Below, piece by piece: positions 21,211-33,655 of a DNA stretch of 64,000 bases. Origin of the DNA: Rutidosis leptorrhynchoides (Eukaryota > Streptophyta > Magnoliopsida > Asterales > Asteraceae); assembly GCF_046630445.1 (NCBI RefSeq), contig NC_092340.1, forward strand, positions 35,238,001 to 35,302,000. The letters are read 5' to 3'. A program made the position numbers and the translations under genes. Below the pieces are notes generated by a model. The model ran no database searches, was not told the DNA's origin, and saw only the letters and a program-made list of their open reading frames with translations. The stretch's first letter is position 1. Every line of letters starts with the position of its first letter.

Positions 21211-22839
21211 AAAAAAGTGAGATGCCATGAAAATGGTATAATCAAATTTTCATGGGTTTTAAACCTGCATGAAGTTCAATTTAGGCTCTAAGCGACAATC
21301 AATTCGCCAATAAATCGACGTTTGCTGTTTATCCGATTAATAGAGCCATTAAATAATATCCGTGAACGATAAATTGTCATCTATATCCAATCAACTAATA
21401 TTTTAAATTAATCCATATCCACTTATCATTTATTTTAATCATTGATTGAATCGGATGAATATATGATGAATCGGATATTCATTGTCATCCCAATAAGAGT
21501 AATAACTAGCCAATAAAGATAAAATGTGGGATGTGGGCCTGCATGTGAATCCAAAACTTTGTGTAATCGAGCAACTGATTTGTCTCGGGCTCTTTTCTAA
21601 TTGGGCCTTGATTAAATATATTGGTTCTTAAAGTTTAGTTGAGGAATAGTGGAAAGAAGTTATTGGGCTTAATATGAGTTTCTGTATAATTGGTTTTGTT
21701 CACATTTAAGCTGTGCTTATATGATGATAGAACGAATTTATCCAAATTTACGGGCTTCGAAAGCTGCAGAAATTGTCTTTTTAATTGATAACCATCACAA
21801 CTTGGCATAATAATTGACGTTATGATGATATCTAAATTTCACTAACAGCACATTTTCAAATTGTCAGAGAAAACATCCGTAATTATGTCGTGTATATTTG
21901 AGTAAGTATACCGGATAGTAATATAGTATGAGCATAGAAACCCTTATACTTCATGTTTAGTGAGGTTAGCTAGGGTTAGTTGTTCTCTTTTGTCAGCAAT
22001 GAATATTGCATAATATTTTTTTTTACTGTTCACATGATTTGATAATAAAAACATTAAAGGATGGGCAACCACCACCATACTAAGATATACCACCAACATG
22101 TTAAATGTAGGAATAATAAAAATAATCTCTTCTCTCTAGTTCATATGTAATGTAATTTATATCCACCAAGATTCTATTTTGCACAATTATGAACATACCA
22201 ACCAGTCTTGATTAATACTACACTTAACATACAAAGGTTTGGTCTAGTCTCACTCTCAATTGTTATAAAGATAAAGCAAAACTCTGTAAAGGCATAATTT
22301 TGTAGGGCCATTTGAATGGGGTGGACCAAGATGTCTTTAAGGAGTTGGTCTAGTTAAGAACATGGATGGTTTCTTTTCTCCCTGTGAAATGATTAAAAGG
22401 CTTGAGGTGTACCTTCAATGAAACAACTTTATTCACAAGACTAATGCCTTCAATCATTTTTGGTGTGCCTACCTTAATCTAAGTGTGATGTTTCTCCAAA
22501 ATCTCTTAATTGTCTCCTAATATTAAAGGATGGGTTTGTTGATGCATCACTTTTGGTATTCTAACAAGCCTGTGTCCGGTTTTTATTTTATAAAAACCGT
22601 GGGAAAAAGTGAATAGAATGGTTACACATTACACATCTTTATAGTCATATAAACTCTAAAATAATGATGTTATCATTAAACTAATTACTTTTTACTTTTC
22701 AATAATGTCATAATTATATATTAATTTAATTAAAAAATAATACGAAATCTTTTATAAAATGAAATATTAATCTCTCCTAAATTGTAATTTTAATTTTCTA
22801 AAAAAAATTAAAAGACATTTATTATTACTAATTATTATT
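21211..22839. other. Intergenic DNA, no gene seen
   Basis: AT-rich unique-looking sequence with no open frame above 60 codons and no clear repeat. The last part (about 22637-22839) may be the left end of the Helitron into which the copia element inserted. Confidence 0.45.
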
Positions 22840-23115
22840 TGTTATAATTCAGTAGGGTTATAACTACCTTTAGTGGTTTGATTCTTGATGTTATAATTCA
22901 GTAGGCTTATAACTACCTTTAGTGGTTTGATTCTTGATTAAGAATACTAATAATGAAGTGTAAGAACAAAGATGATAATAGAGAGAAAGAAACACTTTGT
23001 AAGTGTGAGAAATGGTGCAAGTTTAATGCTTGCATTCATGGCTATTTATAGCAAAAATATCACAAGTTTAGGTAATACAATAATATTACTTTTGTGTATC
23101 AATAATTGACTATCC

Positions 23116-23147
<32 letters not shown>

Positions 23148-23154
23148 TATAACA
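22840..23154 (-). repeat. 3' LTR of the copia element
   Basis: 315 bp with TG...CA ends. The terminal 49 bp (TGTTATAATTCAGTAGG...) are duplicated in tandem, as in the other LTR. The (AT)n tract near 23118-23140 is longer than in the partner LTR. Confidence 0.92.
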
Positions 23155-23165
23155 CTCCCCCTTGG
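23155..23165 (-). other. Polypurine tract of the copia element
   Basis: The minus strand reads CCAAGGGGGAG directly before the TG of the LTR, the usual priming site for second-strand cDNA synthesis. Confidence 0.7.
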
Positions 23166-23314
23166 ATAGCAATTTTGTTTGTTGAAGATCAACTGTAAGT
23201 TACTGCCTCGTTAAAAACCTTGCTAAAGAAAACCCAGTGGGAAAAAACTTTAGCTAAGGGAAAAAGAGTGCAACATGGAGTTGACTCCCCCTCAAGTAGA
23301 CATCGCTTCAGTTG

Positions 23315-24580
23315 TTACATCTTTTGAACATGTCTCATGCCAATGTTATGAACGTGTGTTCTGAAAATAGCAGTTGGAAGTGCTTTCGTGAAAAGATCAG
23401 CAGAGTTTTTGCTGGATTGAACATATCTCATTTCAATCTCGTTGTCCTTAATGAGATTTTGAGTGTATGAGAAGAATCTAGGAGGTATGTGTTTGGTTCG
23501 GTCACTTTTGATATACCCTTCTTTCATCTGTGTTATGCAAGCTGCATTATCTTCATAGATAATTGTTGGACTTTTATCGCGTTCTAGTCCATAAGAATCA
23601 GTAATGATTTGTGTCATTGATCTCAACCAAAAACATTCCCGAGTAGCTTCATGTAATGCAATCACTTCGGCATGATTTGATGATGTAGCAACAAGTGTTT
23701 GTTTTTGAGAACGCCATGATATTGCAGTACCTACATTTAGGAATACATATCCAGTTTGAGATTTAGCTTTATGTGGATCAGATAAATAACATGCATCAGC
23801 ATAACCAACCAAATCTTGTTTTGATTCGTTAGAATAAAATAATCCTAAATCAGTAGTTCCTCGAAGGTATCGAAATATGTGTTTGATCCCATTCCAGTGT
23901 CTTTTGGTAGGAGCAGAGCTGAACCTTGCCAACAAATTAACTGCAAAAGAAATGTCAGGTCTTGTACAATTTGTAAGATACATAAGAGCTCCAATTGCAC
24001 TAAGATATGGTACTTCTGGTCCAAGAATATCTTCATGATCTTCACATGGACGAAATGGATCAGTTTCAACATTGAGTGATCTAACAACCATAAGAGTACT
24101 TAATGGTTTTGCCTTGTCCATATTGAAACGTTTCAAAATCTTTTCAGTATATGTTGTTTGATGTACAAGTAAACCATTAGGCATATGCCCAATTTGTAAA
24201 CCAAGGCAATACTTGGTTTTTCCGAGATCTTTCATTTCAAATTCTTTCTTTAGAAGTTGAATGGCTTCATGGATCTCTTTATTTGTACCTATGATGTTAA
24301 GATCATCAACATAAACAGCTATGATCACATATCCGGATGTTGTTTTCTTAATGAAAACACAAGGGCAAGTAAGGTTATTTGTATACCATTTGCTTATCAA
24401 GTAATCACTTAATCGGTTATACCACATACGTCCCGATTGTTTTAACCCATATAAAGATCTTTGTAATTTAATCGAATACATTTCTTTGGGTTTTGCATTT
24501 GATGCTTCTGGTACCTTAAATCCTTCAGGTATCTTCATATATATATATATCACTATCAAGTGATCCATATAGATAAGCAC
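23315..24580 (-). pseudogene. copia pol, reverse transcriptase C-part and RNase H
   Basis: The frame holds SLYGLKQSGRMWYNRL, the polymerase motif YVDDLNIIG, KDLGKTKYCLGLQI, and then the RNase H residues in GYADACYLSDPHKAKSQTG, SSNHAEVIALHEA and IYEDNAA, ending near RHVQKM. The real start is the KIPEGF segment (about 24533); the upstream residues read through an AT microsatellite (24537-24551) that breaks the frame with the preceding piece. The enzyme copies element RNA into cDNA. Catalytic aspartates are present. Confidence 0.88.
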
Positions 24581-25118
24581 TCACAACATCCATGAGATGC
24601 ATTTCTAAATTTTTAGAAACTGCCAGGCTGATTAAGTATCTAAAAGTAATTGCATCCATAACAGGGGAATAAGTATCTTCATAATCAATTCCCGGTCTTT
24701 GAGAAAAACCTTGAGCTACAAGTCTAGATTTATACCTTGTAACTTCATTTTTCTCATTTTTTTTTTCGGACAAAAATCCATCTGTATCCTACAGGTTTCA
24801 CATCTTTAGCAGTGAGAATGATGGATCCGAAAACTTTTCTTTTATTGAGTGATTCTAATTCAGCTCGTATTGCTTCTTTCCATTGAGCCCAATCATGTCT
24901 ATTTTGACATTCAACCATAGATGTTGGTTCTGGATCATCATCATTATTCATGATGTCATATGCAACATTAAATGAAAATTTCTCATCAAGATTTTTCATT
25001 TCATTTTGGTTCCATAATATTTTTGAATGTGCATAATTGATTGCAATTTCTGTATTGACATCATCAATCTCCTCTGCAGTAGGAGTACTGATTTGTGGTT
25101 CTTCTTGAACACTTTCTT
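24525..25118 (-). pseudogene. copia pol, reverse transcriptase N-part
   Basis: Two overlapping open pieces (24999-24754 and 24773-24525) encode WAQWKEAIRAELESLNKRK, VGYRWIFVRK and then RYKSRLVAQGFSQRPGIDYE and FRYLISLAVSKNLEMHLMDV. These are the fingers and palm start of the reverse transcriptase. A T-run (24757-24766 on the plus strand) shifts the frame between them, and the 3' end shifts again at the AT microsatellite. The short acidic linker to integrase is at 25000-25118. Confidence 0.85.
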
Positions 25119-26885
25119 TTACCTTATTATCAGCTGATTTTTTTTTCGAGGATTTTTATCTTTGGAACCAATTGGTCTTCCACGTTTCTGACGTGGCAAA
25201 GATTCATGAGTGACGTTATTGCCAGCTTTTGGAATTTCAATTCGAGCTGGAGTATTTACTGCTGGTATATATGATTTTGTCACCATTTTTGTATCTGTAA
25301 ATGCATCAGGCAATTGATTTGCAAGTTCTTGTATATGCATTATCTTTTGAACTTCTGTCTCGCATTCTTTTGTTCGAGGATCAAGATACTTTAATTGAGG
25401 TTCACACCATGAAACATCATTTTCTTTATTTTTTATTTCTCCCCCTAATCTAGGGAACAATGTTTCATTAAAATGATAATCAGCAAAACGTGCTGTAAAA
25501 ACGTCACCTGTCATAGGTTCAATATACCTTAAGATTGAAGATGTTTCATATCCAACATATATTCCCAACCTCCTTTGAGGACCCATTTTTGTACGTTGTG
25601 GTGTCGCAATTGGAACATAAACTGCACAACCAAATGTTCTAAGATGGGAAATATTTGGCTCTTGACCAAAAGCAAGTTGTAGGGGGGAATATTTATGACT
25701 TTCACTTGGTCTGATGCGAATCAATGCAGCAGCATGTAAAATTGCATGACCCCATATAGATACAGGGAGTTTTGTTCTCATTATCAATGGTCTAGCGATT
25801 AACTGTAAACGTTTAATCAATGACTCGGCTAAACCATTTTGTGTATGCACATGAGCAACAGAATGTTCAACAACAATTCCTATAGACATGCAATAGTCAT
25901 TAAATGCTTGAGATGTAAATTCACCAGCATTATCAAGTCTCACCCTTTTAATGGTGTAATCAGGAAAATGAGCTCTCAATTTAATAATTTGGGCAAGAAA
26001 TTTTGCAAATGCCACATTACGGCTTGATAACAGACAAACATGAGACCATCTGCTAGATGCGTCTATTAGAACTATGAAATATCTAAATGGTTCACATGGT
26101 GGATGAATTGGTCCACATATATCACCTTGAATTCTTTCAAGAAACATTGGTGATTCTTTCTCAACCTTAAGTGGTGAGGGTCTAGTTATCAATTTTTCTA
26201 GAGAGCAAGATGTACATGGAACCATTGTATCATGATGAATTTTTCTATTATTTAGTGGATGTCCATGAGTACATTCAATAATCTTTTTCATCATTGTTGA
26301 TCCTGGATGGCCTAATCTGTTATGCCATAAACTGAATACACCGGGATCAATATATTTTTCATTAACTACCATATGTATTTCTGGTACATTTATATGTGTA
26401 TAATGTAATCCAGAACTAAGTCTTGGCAATTTTTCAACCACATGACTCTTGTCAGTGATACTTAAATATTTCTCATTTTCTGTCGTTACTGACTGATAAT
26501 CATACCCATTAAGGTATATGTCAGAAAAACTCAATAAATTTCTACTTGACTTAGGAGAGAATAAGGCATTATTAATTAAAAATGTTGTACCATTTGGTAA
26601 TATGAATTTTGCCTTTCCTATCCCTTCTATCAAGTTTGCAGCACCTGATATTGTATGTATAGTTCCTTCCGTTGGTTTCAAATCAATGAAATATTTTTCA
26701 GATTTAAGTATAGTGTGTGTAGTACCACTATCTGCTATACAGAGATCTCCACTACTTAATTGATGTTGTGTTCCAGCAGAATTCATATTAAACTTCATAT
26801 ATAAGAAACAAACAGTAAGTATATAAATGTTACACAAAATGTTTATTGCACACAAATAGATAAAACTGAAACATTTGACATACAT
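25119..26885 (-). pseudogene. copia protease and integrase segment of pol
   Basis: The protease motif is LCIADSGTTHTIL (Asp-Ser-Gly). The integrase has a zinc-binding part HNRLGHPG with C-T-S-C, then the DDE core: Asp in GDICGP, Asp in RVRLDNAGEFTSQ and Glu in QNGLAESLIKR, followed by the copia G-Y-x-x-x-S-x-x-R-Y element near LGIYVGYETSSILRY. The frame ends in a run of Lys codons where a T-run (25138-25146 on the plus strand) shifts it. The initiating Met shown is only the first in the frame. A 117-base gap with a stop separates it from gag. Confidence 0.9.
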
Positions 26886-27002
26886 AGAATTGAAACATCA
26901 AACATAGAACTGGAACATTTGATAAAACATATAGAACTGAAACATTTGAGAAAACATGATGACAAAGGTTAAATCGTTTATTTATAAAAGAAACATATTA
27001 AT

Positions 27003-28034
27003 TTAATTCAAGAAATCTTCATATAAATCAGATGGTTGCTCAGTGACTGTTGGATCAATATTATCCACAAAATTTACTTCCTTTTCTTTACCTTTCAGCG
27101 AATCCTGATACATCTTAACAAGATGTTTAGATGTTCGGCCAGTATTAGCCCAGTGGCCCATTCTACCACATCTGTAACAAGATTCTTCAAAATTTTTAGA
27201 AGAATTTTCTTCAACATCTTGTTTAGTGGGCTTGTTTTGTGGTTGATATTTATATTTTCGTGGATTATTATTTCTTTGACCACCATGGCCACGACCACGG
27301 CCACGTCCACGCCCATTCCCATTACCATAAGGATGGTTTCTACCATAGTTATGGCTTTTGGCATGATGATGGCGATGGTTATTATAACCACGACCTTGCC
27401 CGCGTCCTTGTCCCTGTTTATAATTATTTGCAGTATTTGCTTCAGGGATTGAAAGTGTACCAGTAGGATGGTATTGCTGATTTTTCATTAATAGCTCATC
27501 ATTTTGCTCTGCAACCAAGAGATATGAATTAAGTTCAGGATATGTGTTGAACTTTAGCATTCTCAAATTTCTTTGCACTATGATGTTGGCAGCATTCATT
27601 GTGGAGAAAGTTTTCTCCAATATGTCTACATCACTTATTTCATGTCCACAGAATTTAAGTTGTGAGACTGTATTATACAGAGCTGAGCTGTATTCATTTA
27701 CTTTCTTAAAGTCTTGGAACCTTAATGTTCTTCATTGATCCATAGCTGCTGGAAGTAAAATTTCTCTTTGATTATTGAATCTGCTTTTGAGACCTTCCCA
27801 TAAAACATGGGGATCTTCTACAGTTACATAATTATTTTGTAAGCATTCATCAATATGTTGATGAATAAAGCAACATGCCGTTGCTTGTTCTTTTTCAGAA
27901 CAAGTGTTGTTTTCATTTATGGTTTCAAGAATGCCCATTGATTTAAGATGCATTTTTACTTTTATAACCCATGGCATGTAGTTGTTTCCAGTTGATTCTA
28001 AAGGAGTAAATTTAAGCTTTTTCAGATTCGACAT
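27003..28034 (-). pseudogene. copia gag with one internal stop and a lost zinc-knuckle Cys
   Basis: The start MSNLKKLKFTPLESTGNNY and WVIKVKMHLKSMG are the usual copia gag N-terminus. A TGA at 27732-27734 interrupts at D-Q-*-R-T-L, where related proteins have Trp or Tyr; the frame then continues to 27003. The second half has LEKTFSTMNA, a Gly/Arg/Asn/His-rich RNA-binding stretch, and a zinc knuckle CYRCGRMGHWANTG in which the fourth ligand Cys is Gly. Gag packages the RNA. The missing ligand and the stop suggest the copy relied on helper protein. Confidence 0.88.
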
Positions 28035-28084
28035 TTTCTATTATCAAAAATTAAAACAAACAACATGATAAATTAGAGTCAATT

Positions 28085-28380
28085 TATATTCATAAGTATA
28101 TAAACATTAAACATAAATTTAATATAACATAAATGATAAGTAGGCGACATTGTCGACCATATGTAAGCAATCATAAATAAATGTTATATAACATAAATGA
28201 TAATTAGGTGACAGTGTCGACCATATAAATGTTAGATAATAGAAATATAAATGTTAGTAACATAAATGATAATTAGGCTACAGTGTCTACCATATAAATG
28301 TTAGATAATAGAAATATAAATGTTAGTAACATAAATGATAATTAGGCGACAATGTCGACCATATATTATTCAGGTGGTAT
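28085..28380 (-). repeat. 69-bp tandem repeats in the copia leader
   Basis: Between the upstream LTR and gag there are about three to four copies of a unit containing ATGATAATTAGGCGACAGTG, TCGACCATATAAATGTTAG and ATAGAAATATAAATG. The near-palindrome GGTCGACACTGTCGCC recurs in each unit and could form a leader RNA hairpin. Outer copies are truncated. Confidence 0.75.
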
Positions 28381-28449
28381 AACCGATCATATATCATTTA
28401 GGTGGCAGAGCCAACCATAATTAGTATTAAGATTATCGTGCTGATAAAG

Positions 28450-28758
28450 TGTTATAATTCAGTAGGCTTATAACTACCTTTAGTGGTTTGATTCTTGATG
28501 TTATAATTCAGTAGGCTTATAACTACCTTTAGTGGTTTGATTCTTGATTAAGAATACTAATAATGAAGTGTAAGAACAAAGATGATAATAGAGAGAAAGA
28601 AACACTTTGTAAGTGTGAGAAATGGTGCAAGTTTAATGCTTGCATTCATGGCTATTTATAGCAAAAATATCACAAGTTTAGGTAATACAATAATATTACT
28701 TTTGTGTATCAATAATTGACTATCCAGTTATATATATATATATTTATATATTATAACA
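28450..28758 (-). repeat. 5' LTR of the copia element
   Basis: 309 bp, almost identical to the other LTR. A minus-strand promoter and polyadenylation function is expected. The adjacent primer site (CTTTATCAGCACG on the minus strand) is only a weak match to the usual tRNA-Met site. Confidence 0.92.
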
Positions 28759-28763
28759 TTATT

Positions 28764-29049
28764 ATTATTATTAAAAATATAAATATAAATACTCAACTTT
28801 GAACGAACTTTATTATTATTATTTACTTTTAATATAATAAATATAATTATAACTATTATATTATTAATATTCAAATTTGGATTTTTTTTAGGAAATTAAT
28901 TACGTTACATATGTATGCGAAAATACATGTCTCTATATATTTGTAAAAACACAAGCTTTATAGTCAAATGAGTCATTAAAATAAATGAATTTAGCATTTA
29001 CATTTACTTAATATCTAAAACATGTCATTAAATTGTTTCGTTTAAACAA
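28764..29049. other. AT-rich sequence of the probable Helitron, upstream of its 3' end
   Basis: No coding region. It contains an 86-bp segment (28926-29012) that recurs outside the Helitron end at 29104-29192. Confidence 0.45.
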
Positions 29050-29192
29050 ACCCGTGATTTCACGGGTCATTTCACTAGTTTTTTATTGTACATGTTTAAC
29101 TTACATTATGTCTCTATATATTTGTAAAAACACAAGCTTCTTAGTCAAATGGGTCATTAAAATAAATGAATTTAGCATTTACATTTAATGTG
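28926..29192. repeat. Direct repeat of about 87 bp bracketing the Helitron 3' end
   Basis: 28926-29012 and 29104-29192 share TGTCTCTATATATTTGTAAA and CATTAAAATAAATGAATTTAG with a few substitutions (GAGTC/GGGTC, TTTATAG/TTCTTAG). One copy is inside and one outside the Helitron terminus. Confidence 0.75.
29050..29078 (+). mobile_element. Helitron 3' terminus
   Basis: A perfect 8-bp stem hairpin ACCCGTGA-TT-TCACGGGT (29050-29067) is followed after 7 bases by CTAG and then T. This is the diagnostic 3' end of Helitrons (hairpin about 11 bases before CTRR, insertion before T). The upstream limit is not certain. An A|TCTTTATAGTCATATAAACTC sequence near 22636 is a possible 5' end, which would give about 0.5 kb once the copia insertion is removed. 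Confidence 0.65.
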
Positions 29193-30734
29193 CTTAATGT
29201 AGGGATCAATAGCCCAAACACAATGTCCTGCAATATAAACTCAAGAGTCCATCCTTTTCTAAAACCAATTGGTAATAGAGAGACTTTCCCTTAGACTTAT
29301 ATACATACATTTTTTTTCCCATGACCGATGTAGGACTTTAGTTTGCACCCTTAAACTTAATAGATCGACCAAAAATCGTACTAATAAGAATCACTTATAC
29401 AATAGTTGTTGGATTTTTTTGATTTTATTGACCCATTTGACCTTGACATTTTATTATTTTGTCGTTAGGAATTTTGGATTTTGTCCATTTGAGGTAAAAT
29501 GCAATGGAATCAACATGGCAACATCTCGTTCTCCTGATCCAAGTTGCCACATATATCACTGATAATGACAGTCTACTTTATGATAAAGAAATGTGGTTTG
29601 TATTTTCTGTTTTGATGTTGAAGTAACTTACTTCTATGTTGAAATACTTAATAAAATTAGCTTTATGCATAACATGTACAACCTATACAAATAAATTCAA
29701 ATCGAGCTCCTAATCAAATTAAACAAGCCTAACCAAACAGCTTCACCAATATAGTAGTAAATACGTTTTGCTAGGAAACATAGCAAGCCTAAAGTTATAA
29801 CAAACGGAAACTGAAATACCGTTTCTACTACACAACTACACAACAAAACAAATTATTTTGTCCTAAATAATGTGTGATCCATTAGTACAATTCAATTTTG
29901 AAAATTAATTTAATAACCAAGTGGGATAGGCCATTTATTCCGTTTGTACAACGTATCAAAAGATTAAGATTTTATTCTCTGTATAATTACGATGATTCAT
30001 TATAATGCTAACACATCTACAATATTACTATTACTATATTTAACAAAATAACTATTCTTTTTATTATCTTTCGATTATTTAACAAATACAAAAAAAAGAA
30101 GTTTGGTTTCCGGAAGGTAATATGTACAGTAGTACAACAACAATAAGTTTATTTGAAAATATTATTTCACATTATTTTCTATTGAATCTAAATTATGTTA
30201 TTATTATATTTAAATAAGTTTAATTGGAAAATATTCAAAGACCGAATGAAACTCAATGAATGAGAAGAGATAAAACAATTTACTAATTCTATGTATTTTT
30301 TTTGTAAATTTATTATAAATTATATTACAAATGGAGGGGAGAAATTAGGATGGTTCGGGGTGCTTTGTCGTTGAATTGTCAACACTGTGCTTTGTTTCCA
30401 TCTCAACTTGTCTTCTCAAGTAATATCTCCTCCTTAATGATAATTAACGGACCAAGATGCTTTCCTACGATACCAGTGAGCTTATATCTTTCGTTTTTTA
30501 GCTGTTAGATCTTGTTTTATCATTTTTATAGTTGTAATTTTCTCGTTTTGATAGAACATGGCGCTTGTAAATGTCTTATTATTATTCAATACATAATAAA
30601 GTTTGTTTGCTGTTAAAAAAAATTACAAACTTTACAATATTAATAAAAACATAAAAAATTAAAACTAAACTGCTAATTAAAATGATAATGTTTTCCCATT
30701 TCTATAGAAAAAAATATGGTTTAAACATGTTGTG
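29193..30734. other. Intergenic DNA with a possible LINE-type 3' tail
   Basis: No gene seen. 29230-29370 resembles a dispersed plant repeat (AACCAATTGGTAATAGAGAG, CCCATGACCGATGTAGGAC). 30330-30625 runs from GC-richer sequence through TTCAATACATAATAAAGTTTG to a short A-run, resembling a LINE or cDNA 3' end. Both calls are tentative. Confidence 0.35.
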
Positions 30735-30880
30735 TTAAACATTATGTTTGACAAACTAGCTGATAACTATTAGCTTTTAACTGATAGTTGCTAACTTTTA
30801 GCTATTATTTGGTAGCTAGTAGCTAAAAGCTTGTAGGCTTGTAGCTATTAATCTTTTATATATATTTAGTTATTTGACAT
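30735..30880. mobile_element. Possible hAT-type MITE arm interrupted by element A
   Basis: TGTTTGACAAACTAGCTGAT and repeated AGCTWWTAGC motifs (AACTATTAGCTTTTAACTGAT, TAGCTAGTAGCTAAAAGC) resemble MITEs that begin with a T-G-T-T-T-G-G-C-A-A-A-C type end. The matching arm on the far side of element A (54587-54840) is not convincing. Confidence 0.3.
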
Positions 30881-33655
30881 TGTCACACCCCCTAAAATGG
30901 ACCAAGGGTAATTGTGATCAATCATATCATAACACAGTTGTATAAACGAGAACGACTCAATATGAGACTTTTTAAATAAAACCTTTGTTAATAAAACAGC
31001 GGAAGCAGTAATACATGTTTACATTATTATTAAAACGTAAAATAAATGTTTATGAACTAAAATATAATATGTGATGTGGACTCCATGCAAGCATTAAATC
31101 TATCATCACAAAGTTGCAAACAGCTAGCTCAATCATCACCTGAGACAAAACATGCTTAAACCAAAAAGGTTGAATGAAATTCACAGGTTTATAAATAATA
31201 TCCAAAGTTTTAGACCACAAGATTTAGTTTAAAGTTGATTGATATAGAAATATCAATCTAAAAGTGTTGCTGCATTTTGTAATATCGCTACTAAACAAGT
31301 TTACCCTATGACACCTTGTACTGTCAGTGTCGTGAAATCATTATTATGTAACCAAAGACCAACGGTCGAATGGTTAGAGACGTTACTCTCAATAGGCCTA
31401 CTCACAATAATTAAGTTTGCATTTAAACGTAGCAATTGACGATATTACGGTAGGGATTTAGCATGAATCAAAGCATGACAACATAGTTAACAATTTAGTA
31501 CTTGTGTCTAAGTGTAAAACAGTTATAAAGCAAGCATGTGTCTCACCCCAAAAGTTATAAATAGTTAAATAAATAGTAAAAGTGGGGCTATGAAAATCAC
31601 CTTAGTAGCTCAAAAAAGTATTCCACGAAAGAATTGAACGGAAGGATGTGATCGAGATCTCAACCTAGAGATAGAACGTATGATCAGACATTGCCTAACA
31701 GACAATAGTATATAGTACTATATTGATAGTAATGGTTCACTAAAGAATTTCCATTTTCGGAAGGTTACTATTTATGGAAAGTTTCCACTTATAGTAATTT
31801 TCCAATTTTAGAAAGTTCGGGTTAATCTTTAGCAAGACGTTGTATAACTTTACTCAAACTTCGTTGCTATCAAATAAGTCAGGAATGACCAGATGTAACC
31901 GGGGGCCCAGGACTCTTGACCAGAATCTAAGTCATGGCATTCGAGATCCACAAGCTTACCCATAAATGGCAACCTAGACATCATTCACTTACGACCGTGA
32001 GTAGCGATGAAGTTCACATAAATTGTACATTATCTTTGATTAACCTTCACTTTAGGTTTATATGTTATTATATATGTTATATTATATTTATTAATGTATT
32101 AACAAATTGATTATCGTATATTATATACTATAAGTTATTATTATTAAATTAGTATAGTTATAAAATAAGTATTTATTAATAATGTATTGTTATTAACTTA
32201 CATTATAAGCATTATACTTTATTATATAGTATACTTAGTTATTAACCGTAAGTTATAATAATAATATTAATTTAGTATATGTAATATACTTATGTTAATC
32301 GAAAATCATACTAATATATGTTAATTCGAATATTAATTCATTAAATATTATATTTATAATTTTTATAAACTTAGTTAATTATACAATTTAGTAGGATATT
32401 TTATAAAAATAATTTTATCAAGTTTTTATATTTATTTCCCACTTTTCTTTATATATATACTCGGTTTATATTAATCAAATTTAATTAGGTAATAAATATT
32501 AAATTGACCTAAATAAATAATTTTATATTTTTTACAGGTTATATATTATGTAAAAATGTTATAAAAATTATTAAATCAAATTTTATATCAAAATATTATT
32601 TATTTAATGTTTTCTAATTATTTAACCATTGTAATCGGCCTATAATTAAATATATAGAAAAAATAATTTAAAATTAATTTTTATATTTTTTTTAAAGTAT
32701 CTAGTGATGCTACTAATCATATAAAAATTTTATAAAATATTTAATACACGTTTGTATTTATTTTGTATTTTCTTTATTATTTCTCTCGGTTTAGAATAAT
32801 GCAAAAGTAAATTCTTTTTAAATACTAATCGTCCCATTTATTTAATTTTTATAATTTTCAATTGTTTATAAAAGTATAATAATCTCAAAAAAAAATTATA
32901 ATTATTTTTATTACTGTTTAATATTTTATTAAGAATTTTATATTATTTTTATGTTTAAATACTACATAATTCGTATTTAATTATAAATAATATTCCATAA
33001 ATTATCAAAATTATTTTTATACATCATAATACTTATAATACTAATTATAACATGTAAAAATAATTTATATATATTAAATTTGAATTTTTAAAGAATATAC
33101 AAAAAAATAAAAGCAATTCGATAAAAAATATAGAAAATACCTCAAGTACTTTCCCAAGTTTGTGAGAGAGTTTTTCCAAAGATTTGATACAAGTTTTTAT
33201 GAAATAGAAGTGGGTATTTATAGGGAAAAAAATGGTTGGTGAAAAGAAAAAAATATAAATAAAATAAAGGTGCCAATTTTGACAAAAAATAAAAAAATGT
33301 TAAAAATGTTTTTAATAAGTTTTTGTTTTTGAAAATATTTAGTCAAAATTCATGGGCTCATTATTTAATTTATAAAAAAAATCTCTTTTTTATAAGCTAA
33401 AAATATATATATAATGATTAAAATAACTTATCATTTAATTAATAATTATGTTTCATATAGTTTTAAATATAATACGCATTAATATTAATATTAACTAAAG
33501 TTATTTTATATAATTAGTGTAAACTTTAGTTAACAAAAAGTGTCGACTAAAAATAAATATTTGATCAATGTCAAATTTAATTATATATTACGTATGGATA
33601 ACAACCCTATAGTCAAATTAGTCAATTCAGGTATGGAAATATGAGGGTTGTTATA
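30881..33655 (-). repeat. Element A, 3' LTR (left, uninterrupted)
   Basis: 2775 bp, from TGTCACACCCCC to GGGTTGTTATA on the plus strand. On the coding strand it therefore begins TATAACAACCC, a non-canonical TA start that both LTRs share. It is very AT-rich from 32040 to 33640, with no coding region. Confidence 0.88.

Larger units (their letters stand above)
22840..28758 (-). mobile_element. Complete young Ty1/copia LTR retrotransposon with TTATT target duplication
   Basis: Both LTRs (22840-23154 and 28450-28758) start TGTTATAATTC and end TATTATAACA. The flanks are TTATT at 22835-22839 and TTATT at 28759-28763. A purine tract AAGGGGGAG touches the downstream LTR. Order on the minus strand is LTR, leader with 69-bp repeats, gag, protease, integrase, reverse transcriptase, RNase H, LTR, which is the copia order. 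The LTRs differ by one substitution plus AT-repeat length, so insertion was recent. Even so, gag has one stop and pol three frameshifts at mononucleotide or AT runs, so it is not autonomous as read. Confidence 0.95.

Noticed and set aside
27036-27738. Plus-strand open frames of up to 138 codons
   Set aside because: Antisense shadows of the copia gag Gly/Arg-rich region on the minus strand.
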